From Blastocatellia bacterium (GTDB taxonomy: Bacteria; Acidobacteriota; Blastocatellia; Pyrinomonadales; Pyrinomonadaceae): a DNA stretch of 37,345 nt. Of this stretch, positions 17,946 to 26,466 are shown in pieces; position 1 is the first letter of the stretch; every line of letters starts with the position of its first letter. The translations under genes were made by a program, and so were the position numbers. The stretch spans positions 1-37,345 of the forward strand of contig DNNE01000083.1 of NCBI GenBank assembly GCA_003487805.1, read 5' to 3'. The notes under the pieces are model-generated. The model had not been told where the DNA came from. It saw nothing but the letters and a program-made list of their open reading frames with translations, and made no database searches.

Positions 17946-18090
17946 GGTTGCTCCTTTTAGAAACGGTGTCGTTACTTCCTTCTCTTAAACGCATGGTTCG
18001 TCGTGAAGTGTCGATAATTTCGAATTGGTAAGGACCCGCTGCTGAGGCAATCGTATAGTTGACTCACTCAAGTGGTATGTCTCTTTTCAA

Positions 18091-18320
18091 GGCGCTGAAA
18101 GCGCTGGATGTAAAAGCCTGGGCCAACGGCCCAGGTTGAGTGCGCATGTTATCAGGAGCGCTGAAAGCGCGGCCTGTGTATGTTCAAGGTTGCAGACTCA
18201 TCCAGTGCAACTTTCCGCGCGGCGTCACATTGCGCGCCTTCAGCGCTCAGTTGTCCTGGCGTCGCCCACCCGGCCCGTTGGGCCGGGCTATTACATCTGG
18301 CGCCTTCGGCGCAGTATGCA
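18091..18320. repeat. Paired inverted element with GCGCTGAAAGCGC hairpins
   Basis: Left arm (18091-18172) and right arm (about 18220-18320, inverted) share the order: GCGC-GAA-GCGC hairpin, RGATGTAAWAGCC, GGGCCAACGGCCC-type hairpin (perfect 8-bp stem, AAC loop on the left), spacer, and a second GCGCTGAAAGCGC hairpin. Stem bases differ between arms yet stay complementary, suggesting that the folded form matters. Fills the gap between the DUF4177-like and lactate permease genes, where no gene is seen. Confidence 0.85.
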
Positions 18321-18384
18321 ATTAGCATGATCAGGTGAGTCAGATATGTGGTTACCCGCTGCTGACTCGGGGCACTAGCCTGCA

Positions 18385-20097
18385 TCACTTCACAATCATC
18401 GCCTTAAAAACATAAGCCTGGAGCATCACCAGTATTCCGACCAAAGCCGCGAGCGCCAAGCTGTGAAAGAAAACCCGGCGCAGGATGTCGCCTTCGTGTC
18501 CTTCCCAACGCGTGGCCGTGCTCGCAACTACAATCGATTGCGCATCGATCATTTTTCCCATCACGCCGCCGGAGCTATTCGCCGCGCCCATCAGAATCGG
18601 ACTGAGCCCGAGTTGCGTCGCCGTGATCTTCTGCAAGCTCCCAAACAGCACATTCGATGAAGTGTCCGATCCCGTTAGCGCGACGCCCATCCAACCCAGC
18701 ATCGTTCCGAAGAAAGGATAGAACCAACCTGTTTTCGCGAAGGCGAGCCCGAGCGTCGCGTCCATCCCCGAATATCGCGTGGTGAAACCAATGGCCATCA
18801 TCGCTGCAATCGTCAGCAAGGAATTGCGGACGAGCTTCAAGGTCTTCCAATAAACGCGCAACATTCCGCCAACTGAAAAGCGCATGGCAAAGCCTGCGAT
18901 GATCGCAGCCAATAAAATGCCGCTGCCCGAAGCTGATAAGACGTTAAAGTTAAAAACGGCGCTTTCCGGCGTTGGCTTCGCGACCACCGGGGGCACGCGC
19001 GAAACCAGTTTATCCAAACCGTAAATCGGAATCTTCGGCGCCGCAATTCCATCAAGAAATGTTTTGGTTTGCGGCAAGCCCCACACGAACACGACTATGC
19101 TGAGAATGATCCAGGGCAGCCACGGACGAAGAATTGCGGATTGCGGATTGCGGATCGCGGAATCTGATCGAGCGTGTTCGCTGGCAGCGGAAGTCTCTTC
19201 ATCTTTAGTGAATCCGCTTTCTAATTTGTCCTGGCTCCTGACTCCTGACTCCTGACTTCTGTCTTCTTCACTTCGCCAAATGCGTGCCGGCTTCCAAACT
19301 TTCAGAAACGCCGTAAGTGCGGCGAGCGAGACGAATGCGGCCGCTACATCGACCAACCATGGACCGTGAAAATTCGAAACCAGAAATTGCGGCACCGCGA
19401 ACGCGACACCCGCCACAAGTATCGCCGGCCAGATTTCGATCATTCCCCGAAAACCCGCGAAGGCCCAGATCAGCCAGAACGGAACAATCATGGAAAAGAG
19501 CGGAAGCTGGCGTCCAACCATTGCGCTGAGTTGTTTCAGATCCAGCCCCGTAACACCTTGCAGACCGATCAGAGGCGCGCCCAGGGCGCCGAAGGCGACC
19601 GGCGCCGTGTTGGCGATTAGCGCCAGACTCGAGGCTGACATCGGCGTAAACCCCAGGCCAATCAGGATTGCTCCGGTCACCGCCACCGGCGTCCCGAATC
19701 CGCAGGCGCCTTCAATGAATGCGCCAAAGCTGAAAGCAATCAAGAGGAGTTGCAGTCTCCGATCCTCAGTCAATCCGGTGATGCTGTGACGCAGCCGCGC
19801 GAACAATCCACACTCCTGGGTCAACTGATAGAGAAAGATCACGTTGACGACAATCCAACCGATGGGAAACAAACCGTACGCGGCCCCATAAACCGCGCTG
19901 CCGACAGTCATCGCAACTGGCATGCGAAACACAACGACGGCCATAACGAAAGAGGTCGTCAGACCGAGGACCGCTGCGTAATGTGCTCTGATACGAAGGA
20001 CGCCGAGACTTCCAAGCAACACAACGATAGGGAGGGCTGCAAACGCAGTTGATAACAGAACGTTACCGAGCGGATCGTAAACTTGAGACCAGGGCAT
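18385..20097 (-). CDS. lctP: L-lactate permease (LctP family) with in-frame repeat insertion
   Basis: 570 residues from the ATG at 20097 (MPWSQVYDPLGNVLLSTAFA), which matches where LctP proteins normally start; the 72 codons upstream belong to a dispersed repeat. The LctP family moves L-lactate or glycolate with protons across the inner membrane through about 12-14 helices. Family marks include AFSFGAFIEGACGFGTPVAV, NTAPVAFGALGAP, LTGSDTSSNVLFG and AANSSGGVMGKMI. Between KVWKPARIWR and LRPWLPW lies a hydrophilic stretch with SQESGVRSQ and AIRNPQSAI, encoded by simple repeats at 19130-19258; it falls in a loop between membrane helices and leaves the frame open. Transporter is therefore probably still functional. 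No lactate dehydrogenase gene is beside it. Confidence 0.92.
   Translation of the reverse strand: MPWSQVYDPLGNVLLSTAFAALPIVVLLGSLGVLRIRAHYAAVLGLTTSFVMAVVVFRMPVAMTVGSAVYGAAYGLFPIGWIVVNVIFLYQLTQECGLFARLRHSITGLTEDRRLQLLLIAFSFGAFIEGACGFGTPVAVTGAILIGLGFTPMSASSLALIANTAPVAFGALGAPLIGLQGVTGLDLKQLSAMVGRQLPLFSMIVPFWLIWAFAGFRGMIEIWPAILVAGVAFAVPQFLVSNFHGPWLVDVAAAFVSLAALTAFLKVWKPARIWRSEEDRSQESGVRSQDKLESGFTKDEETSAASEHARSDSAIRNPQSAILRPWLPWIILSIVVFVWGLPQTKTFLDGIAAPKIPIYGLDKLVSRVPPVVAKPTPESAVFNFNVLSASGSGILLAAIIAGFAMRFSVGGMLRVYWKTLKLVRNSLLTIAAMMAIGFTTRYSGMDATLGLAFAKTGWFYPFFGTMLGWMGVALTGSDTSSNVLFGSLQKITATQLGLSPILMGAANSSGGVMGKMIDAQSIVVASTATRWEGHEGDILRRVFFHSLALAALVGILVMLQAYVFKAMIVK
19130..19258. repeat. Simple repeats inserted in frame in the lactate permease gene
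   Basis: GATTGCGGATTGCGGAT-type and CTCCTGACTCCTGACT-type tandem tracts, about 130 bp in all, lie in the middle of the permease gene. They encode low-complexity, non-family sequence. Both tract types are familiar from intergenic repeats in other genomes. Confidence 0.75.
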
Positions 20098-20191
20098 GGG
20101 CGACAGTCGAGAAAGTCCGGCGATATTTATCACGACGGGACGAATCCGCCAACTGAAATTCGGGAGTGGCAATGCTCGCTTGGTTTCGTGT

Positions 20192-20268
20192 TGCTTTTTC
20201 CCTCGGCAATAACGATCCACGAAATCACACGAAAACGTTTCGTGTGGATTCGTGGATCGTCTTACTTG
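20192..20268. repeat. Inverted repeat, GATCCACGAA family, copy 1
   Basis: Arms 20213-20234 and 20238-20259 (core CGATCCACGAA...CACACGAAA) are inverted copies matching at 20 of 22 positions with a 3-bp loop. The flank with TTTCGTGT and CGGCAATAACG is shared with the copy at 22908-22991. It lies just upstream of the lactate permease start and would place a stable hairpin in its leader if transcribed. Confidence 0.88.
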
Positions 20269-20378
20269 GCATGGGTTCGCTCCCGATACTGACTCCATGA
20301 CCGCGTTACGCAAAGTACGACCGCAACTCTGGCCACAAGCATTGACTTACGAGAACAGCCTGAGTAAAAGTCTGCGGC

Positions 20379-20927
20379 ATGGCTATGATCAATAATCGGA
20401 AGCCACTAATTAGCGCCGGCATGTTTGTGTTCCTCGCATTTCTATCTGTGCTCGCACAAATCGATAACGTCGGGACACTCAACACCTGGACCACGAAGCC
20501 GTTTTCGCGCGCGCACAATTCATCGAATCAGGCGACTTACATCAAGGTCGTGCGCGCCGCCAAACAGACCGGCTCTGATCGCGTGGTATTTGAATTCGAG
20601 GGTCCGTTTCCAAACTATCGCATTGAATATCTCAAATCGCCTTTCTACGAATCCGAGGCCGGACGCCAACGCATCCGCCAACCGGGAAACGTGTTTGTGC
20701 AGATCAATTTTTTTGTGATTCCAACTGGCGATGAACAGCTGAAGTTCACTGAGGCAAAAAACTTCGTTCCCAAAGGGCGACTAATGATGCCGTCCCTGCA
20801 ATCGGTGAAAGACAAAGTCCTGTTCGAGGGGTACTACGATTTCCTGATGGGTGTTTCGTCTCGAAAACCCTACCGGGTAACCGAGCTCTCAAATCCGTCG
20901 CGACTGGTAATTGATTTCAAACACTAA
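20379..20927 (+). CDS. Exported AMIN-like domain protein
   Basis: 182 residues. N-terminal signal or anchor (ISAGMFVFLAFLSVLAQ), then a single domain with YIKVVRAAKQTGSDRVVFEF, a central segment of charged strands, and the end PYRVTELSNPSRLVIDFKH, which is typical of AMIN-like domains. AMIN domains bind peptidoglycan or envelope polymers in amidases and secretins; here the domain stands alone, so it may be a small envelope protein. Divergent from lactate permease. The start may instead be the second Met, three codons in. Confidence 0.8.
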   Translation: MAMINNRKPLISAGMFVFLAFLSVLAQIDNVGTLNTWTTKPFSRAHNSSNQATYIKVVRAAKQTGSDRVVFEFEGPFPNYRIEYLKSPFYESEAGRQRIRQPGNVFVQINFFVIPTGDEQLKFTEAKNFVPKGRLMMPSLQSVKDKVLFEGYYDFLMGVSSRKPYRVTELSNPSRLVIDFKH

Positions 20928-20947
20928 CGTGGCATTAGCCCGGTCAC

Positions 20948-21385
20948 TCATTCCGCGCTAACGGTCACCTGCGAATCTTCGAGCGAAGTCTCGACAACAA
21001 CATTCGCGGTTTCTCCCACAACCACTATCCGTCGCTGCGAATCAGAAGATAAGAATTCGACCGAGGTGATGAGGCATTCAACGGGCGCCGCGGTAAAGCG
21101 CTTTAAGTCAGTCGCTTCGCGTCCTTCAGCGAGCAGCATATCGGCGTCGAATGCCAACTCGGTTCTGTCGACGCTCGTCAGTTCCCCGCCCTCGAGTTCC
21201 GAAATCGCGACCCCCTGGGGCAAAAGATTCATTTCACCGTCTAGATAAATCGTCCAAAGAAAGCCGATGTCCAAAAGCAAGTGGGCCGCTTCTCCGGCGA
21301 TGCACCAGCCCAGCACAGTCGCGCCGAGCACGTGCTTGATTACATGATCCTGATGCGTTGATGTTTCGAGTTCAGTCCAGTTCAT
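20948..21385 (-). CDS. Conserved hypothetical protein, 145 aa
   Basis: Acidic soluble protein without signal peptide. It begins MNWTELETSTHQDHVIKHVL, has a segment GEAAHLLLDIGFLWTIYLDG and ends with beta-rich wording (RRIVVVGETANVVVETS). GAAGGG lies 10 bp before the ATG. Convergent with the AMIN-like gene (20-bp gap) and downstream of the MFS gene, separated from it by AT-rich repeat sequence. I do not recognise a family with a known role. Confidence 0.7.
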   Translation of the reverse strand: MNWTELETSTHQDHVIKHVLGATVLGWCIAGEAAHLLLDIGFLWTIYLDGEMNLLPQGVAISELEGGELTSVDRTELAFDADMLLAEGREATDLKRFTAAPVECLITSVEFLSSDSQRRIVVVGETANVVVETSLEDSQVTVSAE

Positions 21386-21400
21386 AAGTCAGACGTACCC

Positions 21401-21510
21401 TTCAAGCTTAGAATTTAGGGCTTAGAGCTTAGCATCTGGAACCATTCCGTTTCTTAAATCCAACTTCTAGAATCTAACATCTAAGATCTAAAATCCAAGC
21501 TCTAAGCTCT
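21401..21510. repeat. AT-rich low-complexity tract of CTAAGCTCTAA type
   Basis: Reiterated AAGCTTAGAATTTAG, CTAACATCTAAGATCT and CTAAGCTCT motifs, about 110 bp, much more AT-rich than the surrounding genes. Same nature as the simple tracts within the lactate permease gene and near 30170. Confidence 0.6.
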
Positions 21511-22775
21511 CACTGCTCATACCGCCGCAGATTCCTCGCTTTGATTAGAGCAAATACTGCCGCCACCACACACGCCGCGCCACCGGTTACCACTGATATT
21601 GGCGCACCGAACAACGCTGCCACAGTGCCGGCTTCCACTTCGCCCAACTGTGGCCCACCCATGAAAAAGATCATATTGATCGACGTCATGCGTCCGCGCA
21701 GTTTGTTCGGGGTCACCAGTTGCCGGATTGTCTGTCGCAGGATCGTGCTGACTGTATCCGCCGCGCCCGTCAACGCCAACATCAAGAGTGAAATCCAAAA
21801 CACTCGCGAGAGGCCGAAGGCGATCATGGCTGCACCATAGAAAGCGACGGAGACGATCACGGTGACTCCTTGTTTCTTCAACACGCCCAGCCGCGCCATA
21901 ATCAAGCCGGCGACAATCGCTCCCATCGCCGGCGCCGCCCCGAGTAATCCATAGCCACGCGCGCCCACATTGAGGATGTCCTTCGCATAAATCGGGAGCA
22001 GTTGGTTCGCCGACGCAAAGAAGGTCGCCACGAAATCGAGAGTCATGGTCTGCACGATGATCGGCGTGCGCCAGACAAAACGCAGACCTTCGACCAGGGC
22101 GTTCAGACTGATTTCAGATTTTTCGGTTTCGCTTTTCTCCGGCTTGCCGCTGGTGTGCATCAGCAGCAACCCGACGATTACAGCTATGAATGATGCAGCA
22201 TTGATCCCATAAACCAGGTCTGGGCCACGAGTGGCCAACAGAAATCCGGCCAACGGCGGTCCACTGATCAATCCGATTTGAAAAACGAGTATGCTCAAGC
22301 TCGCCGCGTTCGGAAAATCCTTGATTGGAACCAGCGTCGGCATCAGTGACTGGCGCGCAGGCGTATCAAATGCCCAGGCTGCGGAAGCGATCGCGGTTAA
22401 TAGAAAGATTGGCCACGCGTGGCGTAGTCCTGAAAATGTAACCAGCGCGAGGATGGCGCTGCACAAAAGCATGATCGTCTGAGTCACCACCATCAAGCGG
22501 CGGCGATCGACTACATCAGCGACCACGCCGCCCATCAACGAACACAGAATGATCGGCACCGCGCGACACGCGCCAACCAGTCCCAACGCCAGGGCCGAAT
22601 GAGTAAGCAGATAGATATGCCAGTTGATCGCGGCGAGCTGCATCTGCGAGCCAGTAATCGAAATGCTCTGCCCGATCCACAACAAGCGAAAATCGCGATG
22701 ACGAAGAGATGAAAATGCGGATTGACGATCTTTCGCGGTGACCGCGGAGGGTTTGGACGGATCGGAGTTTTCCAT
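21510..22775 (-). CDS. MFS exporter of the EntS/MFS_3 type
   Basis: 421 residues, twelve predicted membrane helices. The N-terminus FSSLRHRDFRLLWIGQSIS and the loop GGVVADVVDRRRLM (MFS motif A) are typical of the enterobactin-exporter-like branch, as are AFDTPARQSLMPTLV and the second-half counterpart TPNKLRGRMTSIN. Probable proton-driven efflux of a small molecule; substrate unknown. Gene stands alone between repeat tracts, with no regulator or siderophore genes beside it. Confidence 0.9.
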   Translation of the reverse strand: MENSDPSKPSAVTAKDRQSAFSSLRHRDFRLLWIGQSISITGSQMQLAAINWHIYLLTHSALALGLVGACRAVPIILCSLMGGVVADVVDRRRLMVVTQTIMLLCSAILALVTFSGLRHAWPIFLLTAIASAAWAFDTPARQSLMPTLVPIKDFPNAASLSILVFQIGLISGPPLAGFLLATRGPDLVYGINAASFIAVIVGLLLMHTSGKPEKSETEKSEISLNALVEGLRFVWRTPIIVQTMTLDFVATFFASANQLLPIYAKDILNVGARGYGLLGAAPAMGAIVAGLIMARLGVLKKQGVTVIVSVAFYGAAMIAFGLSRVFWISLLMLALTGAADTVSTILRQTIRQLVTPNKLRGRMTSINMIFFMGGPQLGEVEAGTVAALFGAPISVVTGGAACVVAAVFALIKARNLRRYEQ

Positions 22776-22907
22776 TCTGGCTAAACCTATTTATAACCGA
22801 TCGCGGTGATGAACTAAAAAACCACTACGCGTCTAGCTTTTATTTGTCATGGCTTGGTAGCGTCCGCAACCGTGACTCGATGATAGCGGCCTAAATCGGT
22901 TTCGTGT

Positions 22908-22991
22908 GGTCTTTCCCAAGGCAACGACGATCCACGAACTCACACGAAATGGCACGAAAAAACGTTTGCGTGGATTCGTGGATCGTCTTAC
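22908..22991. repeat. Inverted repeat, GATCCACGAA family, copy 2
   Basis: Same family as 20192-20268: CGATCCACGAACTCACACGAAA at 22928, then TGGCACGAAA and the return arm GCGTGGATTCGTGGATCG ending at 22985. Occupies the gap before the small membrane gene at 23065. No promoter recognised there. Confidence 0.85.
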
Positions 22992-23064
22992 CTTGAATAG
23001 AGGTTTCCAAAAAATAGGGCCCCTCCGAGTCGATGGGTTAGACTGGGCCAACAGAAATTAGCGC

Positions 23065-23433
23065 ATGAAACACCTGGGACGAAAACAATGGTTCGCAATA
23101 GTGGTGCTGGCGCTCGTGCTTTTGATCACCGGCCTCTTTGCCGTGCGTACGGTTCGCCGGGCCGTCTACTGGCGATTGCATCGTGACGAAGTAATACGTC
23201 CCTGGATGAGCGTCCCTTACGTTGCGCACTCGTATCGTGTGCCTCCGCCCGTCCTGTACGAGGCTCTGGGAATCGCGCCGCAAGCGCACGACCGCAAACC
23301 GATCAAAGAAATCGCCAGGGAACAAAATATTTCAGTCGAGCAACTGATCGCGACCTTGCAACAGGCCATCGCGCGCGAACGCGCACCGATCCCTTCCGGC
23401 TCGCAATCTCCTTCTCCCGGGAGGTCTCCTTGA
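23065..23433 (+). CDS. Single-pass membrane protein, unknown, 122 aa
   Basis: One N-terminal transmembrane helix (FAIVVLALVLLITGLFAV, about residues 10-28), then a basic segment (RRAVYWRLHRDE) and a domain with WMSVPYVAHSYRVPPPVLYEALGI and REQNISVEQLIATLQQAI, which looks like two short helical hairpins. Its stop codon overlaps the start of the DedA-type gene by 4 bp, so the two are translationally coupled and probably work together at the membrane. The ribosome-binding site is weak. Function unknown. Confidence 0.8.
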   Translation: MKHLGRKQWFAIVVLALVLLITGLFAVRTVRRAVYWRLHRDEVIRPWMSVPYVAHSYRVPPPVLYEALGIAPQAHDRKPIKEIAREQNISVEQLIATLQQAIARERAPIPSGSQSPSPGRSP

Positions 23434-24068
23434 ATCTCACCGATCAATTGCTGGCGGCTCTCTCGCTTTACGGATTACCGGTTCTGTTCGGAGTGATTGC
23501 AATTGCCGCTGCCGGCGTGCCGCTGCCGGTGACCTTGATGTTGGTGGCGGCGGGCTCGTTCGTTGAGTTGGGCGAGATGAAGCTCTGGCAGGTCCTGGTA
23601 GTCGCAAGTGGCGCGGCCGTACTTGGTGATCAGATCGGATACGCATTGGGGCGATGGGGCGGGCACAGCGTCCTTGAGCGCATGCGACGTCGAAAGAATG
23701 GCGAGGCGAAGATCGCGCAGGCTCGCGCTTTCGCCAAACGTTGGGGCGGTGCGGGAATATTTCTTACGCGCTGGCTCGTCACTCCATTGGGACCATGGCT
23801 CAATCTCACCAGCGGCATCGCAAACTATCCGTGGGGGGCCTTCCTGATCTGGGATGTTCTGGGAGAGACGCTTTGGGTGGTTATCTACGTTTTGCTTGGT
23901 AAGTTTTTCAGCGGACGAGTGCAAGCGCTTCTGGACATTCTCGGAAATCTGTCGTGGGTTATTGTCGGCTTAATCGCGGCGGTGATCCTGGCCTGGCAGT
24001 TGTTAAGGTCATTGCGATCCACACAAACCCTGGACCAGGTGAAAGCGATTTCCAGGAGGCTATCTTAA
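23430..24068 (+). CDS. DedA/VTT-domain membrane protein
   Basis: 212 residues beginning with TTG at 23430, with GGGAGG upstream inside the preceding gene. The DedA pattern is clear: GVPLPVTLMLVAAGSF near the start, LGDQIGYALGRWGG, and the conserved half FAKRWGGAGIFLTRWLVTPLGP followed by an N-rich strand and terminal membrane helices. DedA proteins are inner-membrane proteins linked to phospholipid (undecaprenyl phosphate or phosphatidylethanolamine) flipping and membrane homeostasis. The 4-bp overlap with the preceding small membrane gene implies coupled synthesis. Confidence 0.9.
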   Translation: MNLTDQLLAALSLYGLPVLFGVIAIAAAGVPLPVTLMLVAAGSFVELGEMKLWQVLVVASGAAVLGDQIGYALGRWGGHSVLERMRRRKNGEAKIAQARAFAKRWGGAGIFLTRWLVTPLGPWLNLTSGIANYPWGAFLIWDVLGETLWVVIYVLLGKFFSGRVQALLDILGNLSWVIVGLIAAVILAWQLLRSLRSTQTLDQVKAISRRLS

Positions 24069-24080
24069 GTATCAGGTCAG

Positions 24081-24153
24081 ACTGGAGCGCAAGCGTCATC
24101 GCTTGCATGACTTTGTTTGCGCGACACTGCAACCGGGACGGTTGCGCTCCAGT
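24081..24153. repeat. Paired inverted element, ACTGGAGCGCAA type
   Basis: Left unit (24081-24106, ACTGGAGCGCAAGCG plus its own hairpin GCAAGCG-TCAT-CGCTTGC) and right unit (24128-24153) are inverted copies; the right unit keeps the hairpin with changed but complementary bases (GCAACCG...CGGTTGC). It lies between convergent genes and could act as a two-way terminator, but its structure matches the other paired elements in this window. Confidence 0.85.
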
Positions 24154-24164
24154 CGGCAGACTCT

Positions 24165-25220
24165 CTAATTCGTAAACTTCGTTCCCTTCAGTTCTTTATA
24201 CATGTCCTCAACGTTGGGAACGGCGAAGTTTTTAAAGGCAAACACTTTGTATTTTTCGGGCAAGGTTAGTTGCTGCTTTGCTTGATCGACGGTTAACCCA
24301 TTGGCGATTCCCTGCTTCACCCGCGCGCGCAAATCGTCGAGATAATCGCGAAAGTCTTTAATGTCCGCCGATTCGGCGACATTGCCATGACCGGGCACGT
24401 ACTTCGCGGTGGGATATTGCTTCAAGATTTGATCGAGCGTCGGGACCCAATCACTGACTGTCGCATCAACCAGGTTTGGCAGAGTCTTTGACCAACCCAG
24501 GTCGCCGGTGAAGACGACATTCGCATCCGGCACATAAGCAAAAACATCTCCACCGGTGTGACCGGGCAAGGTCGCAAGAATCACTTTGCGTTTTCCCAAA
24601 TCGAGCGTCATGGTTCCCGAATTAAAAGTCTTCGTCGGGTTCGTCAGCTTGATCGTCATCAGTGCGTCCATCCGGCGTATCGATCGCTCAAGCTGGGCCC
24701 GCTTGTCTGCCTGATCCGCGGGCGTGTCTGCTAATTGTTTCGCGGCATCCGCTTTTCGTTTAGCGAGATCCTCCGGCGCGGGCAGGAAGCGCTTGTTCTT
24801 CGTCGTCTGCCAAATCATCACGTTGTCATGCGCGATGATCTGAACTCCACGAGCGACGAGCACTTGATTACCGCCCGTGTGATCGAGGTGGTAGTGACTG
24901 TTGACGGCGAACTTGATTGGGAGCTTTGTGATCGACTGAATCTCGGCAATCAATTCTTCGATTGCCACTGGCGCAAGGAGAGTGTCGAAGACGAGCACGC
25001 TGTCTTTGCCGATTACAAATCCCGCATTGCCGGAAGGGAGTCCACCCGGCTTGGTGATCGCCGCGTAAACGCCGTCGGCGACTTTGACGATTTGAAAGTC
25101 GTCTTCCGCTTTCGGCGCAGCGACAACTCGAGACGAACTGACATAGCCCACGCCGCTCATCCCACAGAGCGTTATCGCGATTAGTAATGCACCGGCAAGT
25201 TTGATTGCTGTTGCTCGCAC
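24165..25220 (-). CDS. Exported metallo-beta-lactamase-fold hydrolase
   Basis: 351 residues with an N-terminal signal segment (IKLAGALLIAITLCGMSGVG). Zinc ligands are all visible: H109, H111, D113 and H114 in HYHLDHTGG, H221 in GHTGGD, D240 in FTGDLG and H278 in VPGHGN. A helical insert of about 40 residues (150-190, DLAKRKADAAKQLADTPADQ) lies between the zinc loops. The fold covers lactonases, quinoprotein-relay hydrolases and beta-lactamases, so the substrate cannot be named. Separate from the dienelactone hydrolase gene upstream by a 126-bp repeat-bearing gap. Confidence 0.88.
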   Translation of the reverse strand: MRATAIKLAGALLIAITLCGMSGVGYVSSSRVVAAPKAEDDFQIVKVADGVYAAITKPGGLPSGNAGFVIGKDSVLVFDTLLAPVAIEELIAEIQSITKLPIKFAVNSHYHLDHTGGNQVLVARGVQIIAHDNVMIWQTTKNKRFLPAPEDLAKRKADAAKQLADTPADQADKRAQLERSIRRMDALMTIKLTNPTKTFNSGTMTLDLGKRKVILATLPGHTGGDVFAYVPDANVVFTGDLGWSKTLPNLVDATVSDWVPTLDQILKQYPTAKYVPGHGNVAESADIKDFRDYLDDLRARVKQGIANGLTVDQAKQQLTLPEKYKVFAFKNFAVPNVEDMYKELKGTKFTN

Positions 25221-25231
25221 GCTGAAAGTCC

Positions 25232-25345
25232 TTTTACAGTTTTACTAGACAGAATGAACAAGATTTACCAGACTACAACAAACCGAACGTTTACCAATTA
25301 GCTATTCTTAATCCTGTTCATCTTGTAAATCCTGTCCATCACCCG
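25232..25345. repeat. Inverted repeat, TGTTCATCTTGTAAATCCTG type
   Basis: The two ends, GACAGAATGAACAAGATTTACC and TTCATCTTGTAAATCCTGTCC, are imperfect inverted copies around an AT-rich centre. It fills the gap between the metallo-hydrolase and dienelactone hydrolase genes. Confidence 0.65.
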
Positions 25346-25346
25346 C

Positions 25347-26360
25347 TCAGAGCTTCGCCAGAATTGCCATCCATCTCGCCCACGCGTCATCGTGAGCTTT
25401 GCGATTGGCCTTATACATCGTCTGATCATTTGCAGCTTTTTTCACCGCCGCCTCATCTGCGCCGGCTGCGGCCGCGGCAGGTGGCGGATTGTTTGGCTCG
25501 CCCGCCCGCATGAACCCGTGACCAGCGCCGGCGTAGGTCACCGGATCGTACATCTTCTTCAGCTCCTTCATAGCGTCGACGGTTGGCGGAACGGTAGCAT
25601 CAATGCGCATGTCGTTCTCGGCATAGAATCCATAGACCGGCGCGCCAATTTTCCCTGCCGCTGCTTTGTCGACCGTGTATGGCGTCCCCTGCGCGTTGTC
25701 ATTCGGCGCTGAACCATAGAAGACGAACGCGGCCTTCAAAGTTGGCCGCCGTGTCGCAAAGAAGAAAGTTGTACTGCCGCCCCAACAGAAACCTCCAGCA
25801 GCAACCTTGCCATTCGCAGCCGGCAGTTTAGAGACGTAGTCAGCGACGGCATTCAAATCACCGGCGATCTGATCGGGCGGCAAGGCGCGAATCGCCTGAC
25901 CAACCGCATTGTTTCCCTGCGTGGCAACGTCGGAAGTCCCGCCCTTGTTCGGTCCCATGCCTGACAACAAGTCCGGGGCGATTGCCATGTATCCGGCCTC
26001 GGCCAGTTCATCCGTCATCTGCTGCACCCAATCGCTCATCCCGAAGATTTCATGAATCACGACTACGGCGGTCGCTTTCTTATTCACCTCTGGATAGACG
26101 ATGAAACAGTTGACTTCGCGGTCACCGTTCTTCACTTTCACCCATTCGTGATGACGCGGCGACTTGGCCAGTTTGGCCTTGGCCCAGTCTTGCGTGATCT
26201 CGCTTTCGGCAGTCGGATCGGCATTCATGTCCATGTGGTGATGCGACATGTCCTGTGCAGTTGCGGTCATCACCAGACCAAGTGTAACCATCGCAAGTAA
26301 TGACAAAATGCTCGAGAGATTTCTCACTGCTGCCCCCGTCGTACGGCATTGTGCTTTCAT
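25347..26360 (-). CDS. Exported dienelactone hydrolase family protein
   Basis: 337 residues from the ATG at 26360 (AAGGAG 8 bp before); 17 upstream codons are not needed. Signal peptide ends near ATAQDMSHHHMD, which leaves a His/Met-rich mature N-terminus. The alpha/beta hydrolase core has E104 in VIHEIFG, nucleophile C192 in GGFCWGG, D250 in YAENDMRI and H281 in GAGHGFM, the catalytic set of dienelactone hydrolases. Activity on lactones or esters in the periplasm is likely, but the exact substrate is unknown. An Ala/Pro-rich insert (NNPPPAAAAAGADEAA) lies near the C-terminus. Confidence 0.88.
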   Translation of the reverse strand: MKAQCRTTGAAVRNLSSILSLLAMVTLGLVMTATAQDMSHHHMDMNADPTAESEITQDWAKAKLAKSPRHHEWVKVKNGDREVNCFIVYPEVNKKATAVVVIHEIFGMSDWVQQMTDELAEAGYMAIAPDLLSGMGPNKGGTSDVATQGNNAVGQAIRALPPDQIAGDLNAVADYVSKLPAANGKVAAGGFCWGGSTTFFFATRRPTLKAAFVFYGSAPNDNAQGTPYTVDKAAAGKIGAPVYGFYAENDMRIDATVPPTVDAMKELKKMYDPVTYAGAGHGFMRAGEPNNPPPAAAAAGADEAAVKKAANDQTMYKANRKAHDDAWARWMAILAKL

Positions 26361-26466
26361 CGTTCGGCTCCTTCGCGTTTGAAGTGTGTTTTGTGGAATT
26401 GTAGATATCACACTCGCAAGCCGTAATGCGAGCGGAGACGATTCGCGAGCGGGGGTTGCTGTGACC

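Noticed and set aside
18091..18320. Possible CRISPR array
   Set aside because: Hairpins occur in inverted pairs, with no regular spacer-repeat unit and no cas gene.
20098..20313. 72-codon N-terminal extension of lactate permease
   Set aside because: Derived from the GATCCACGAA repeat; LctP proteins start at the MPWSQ position.
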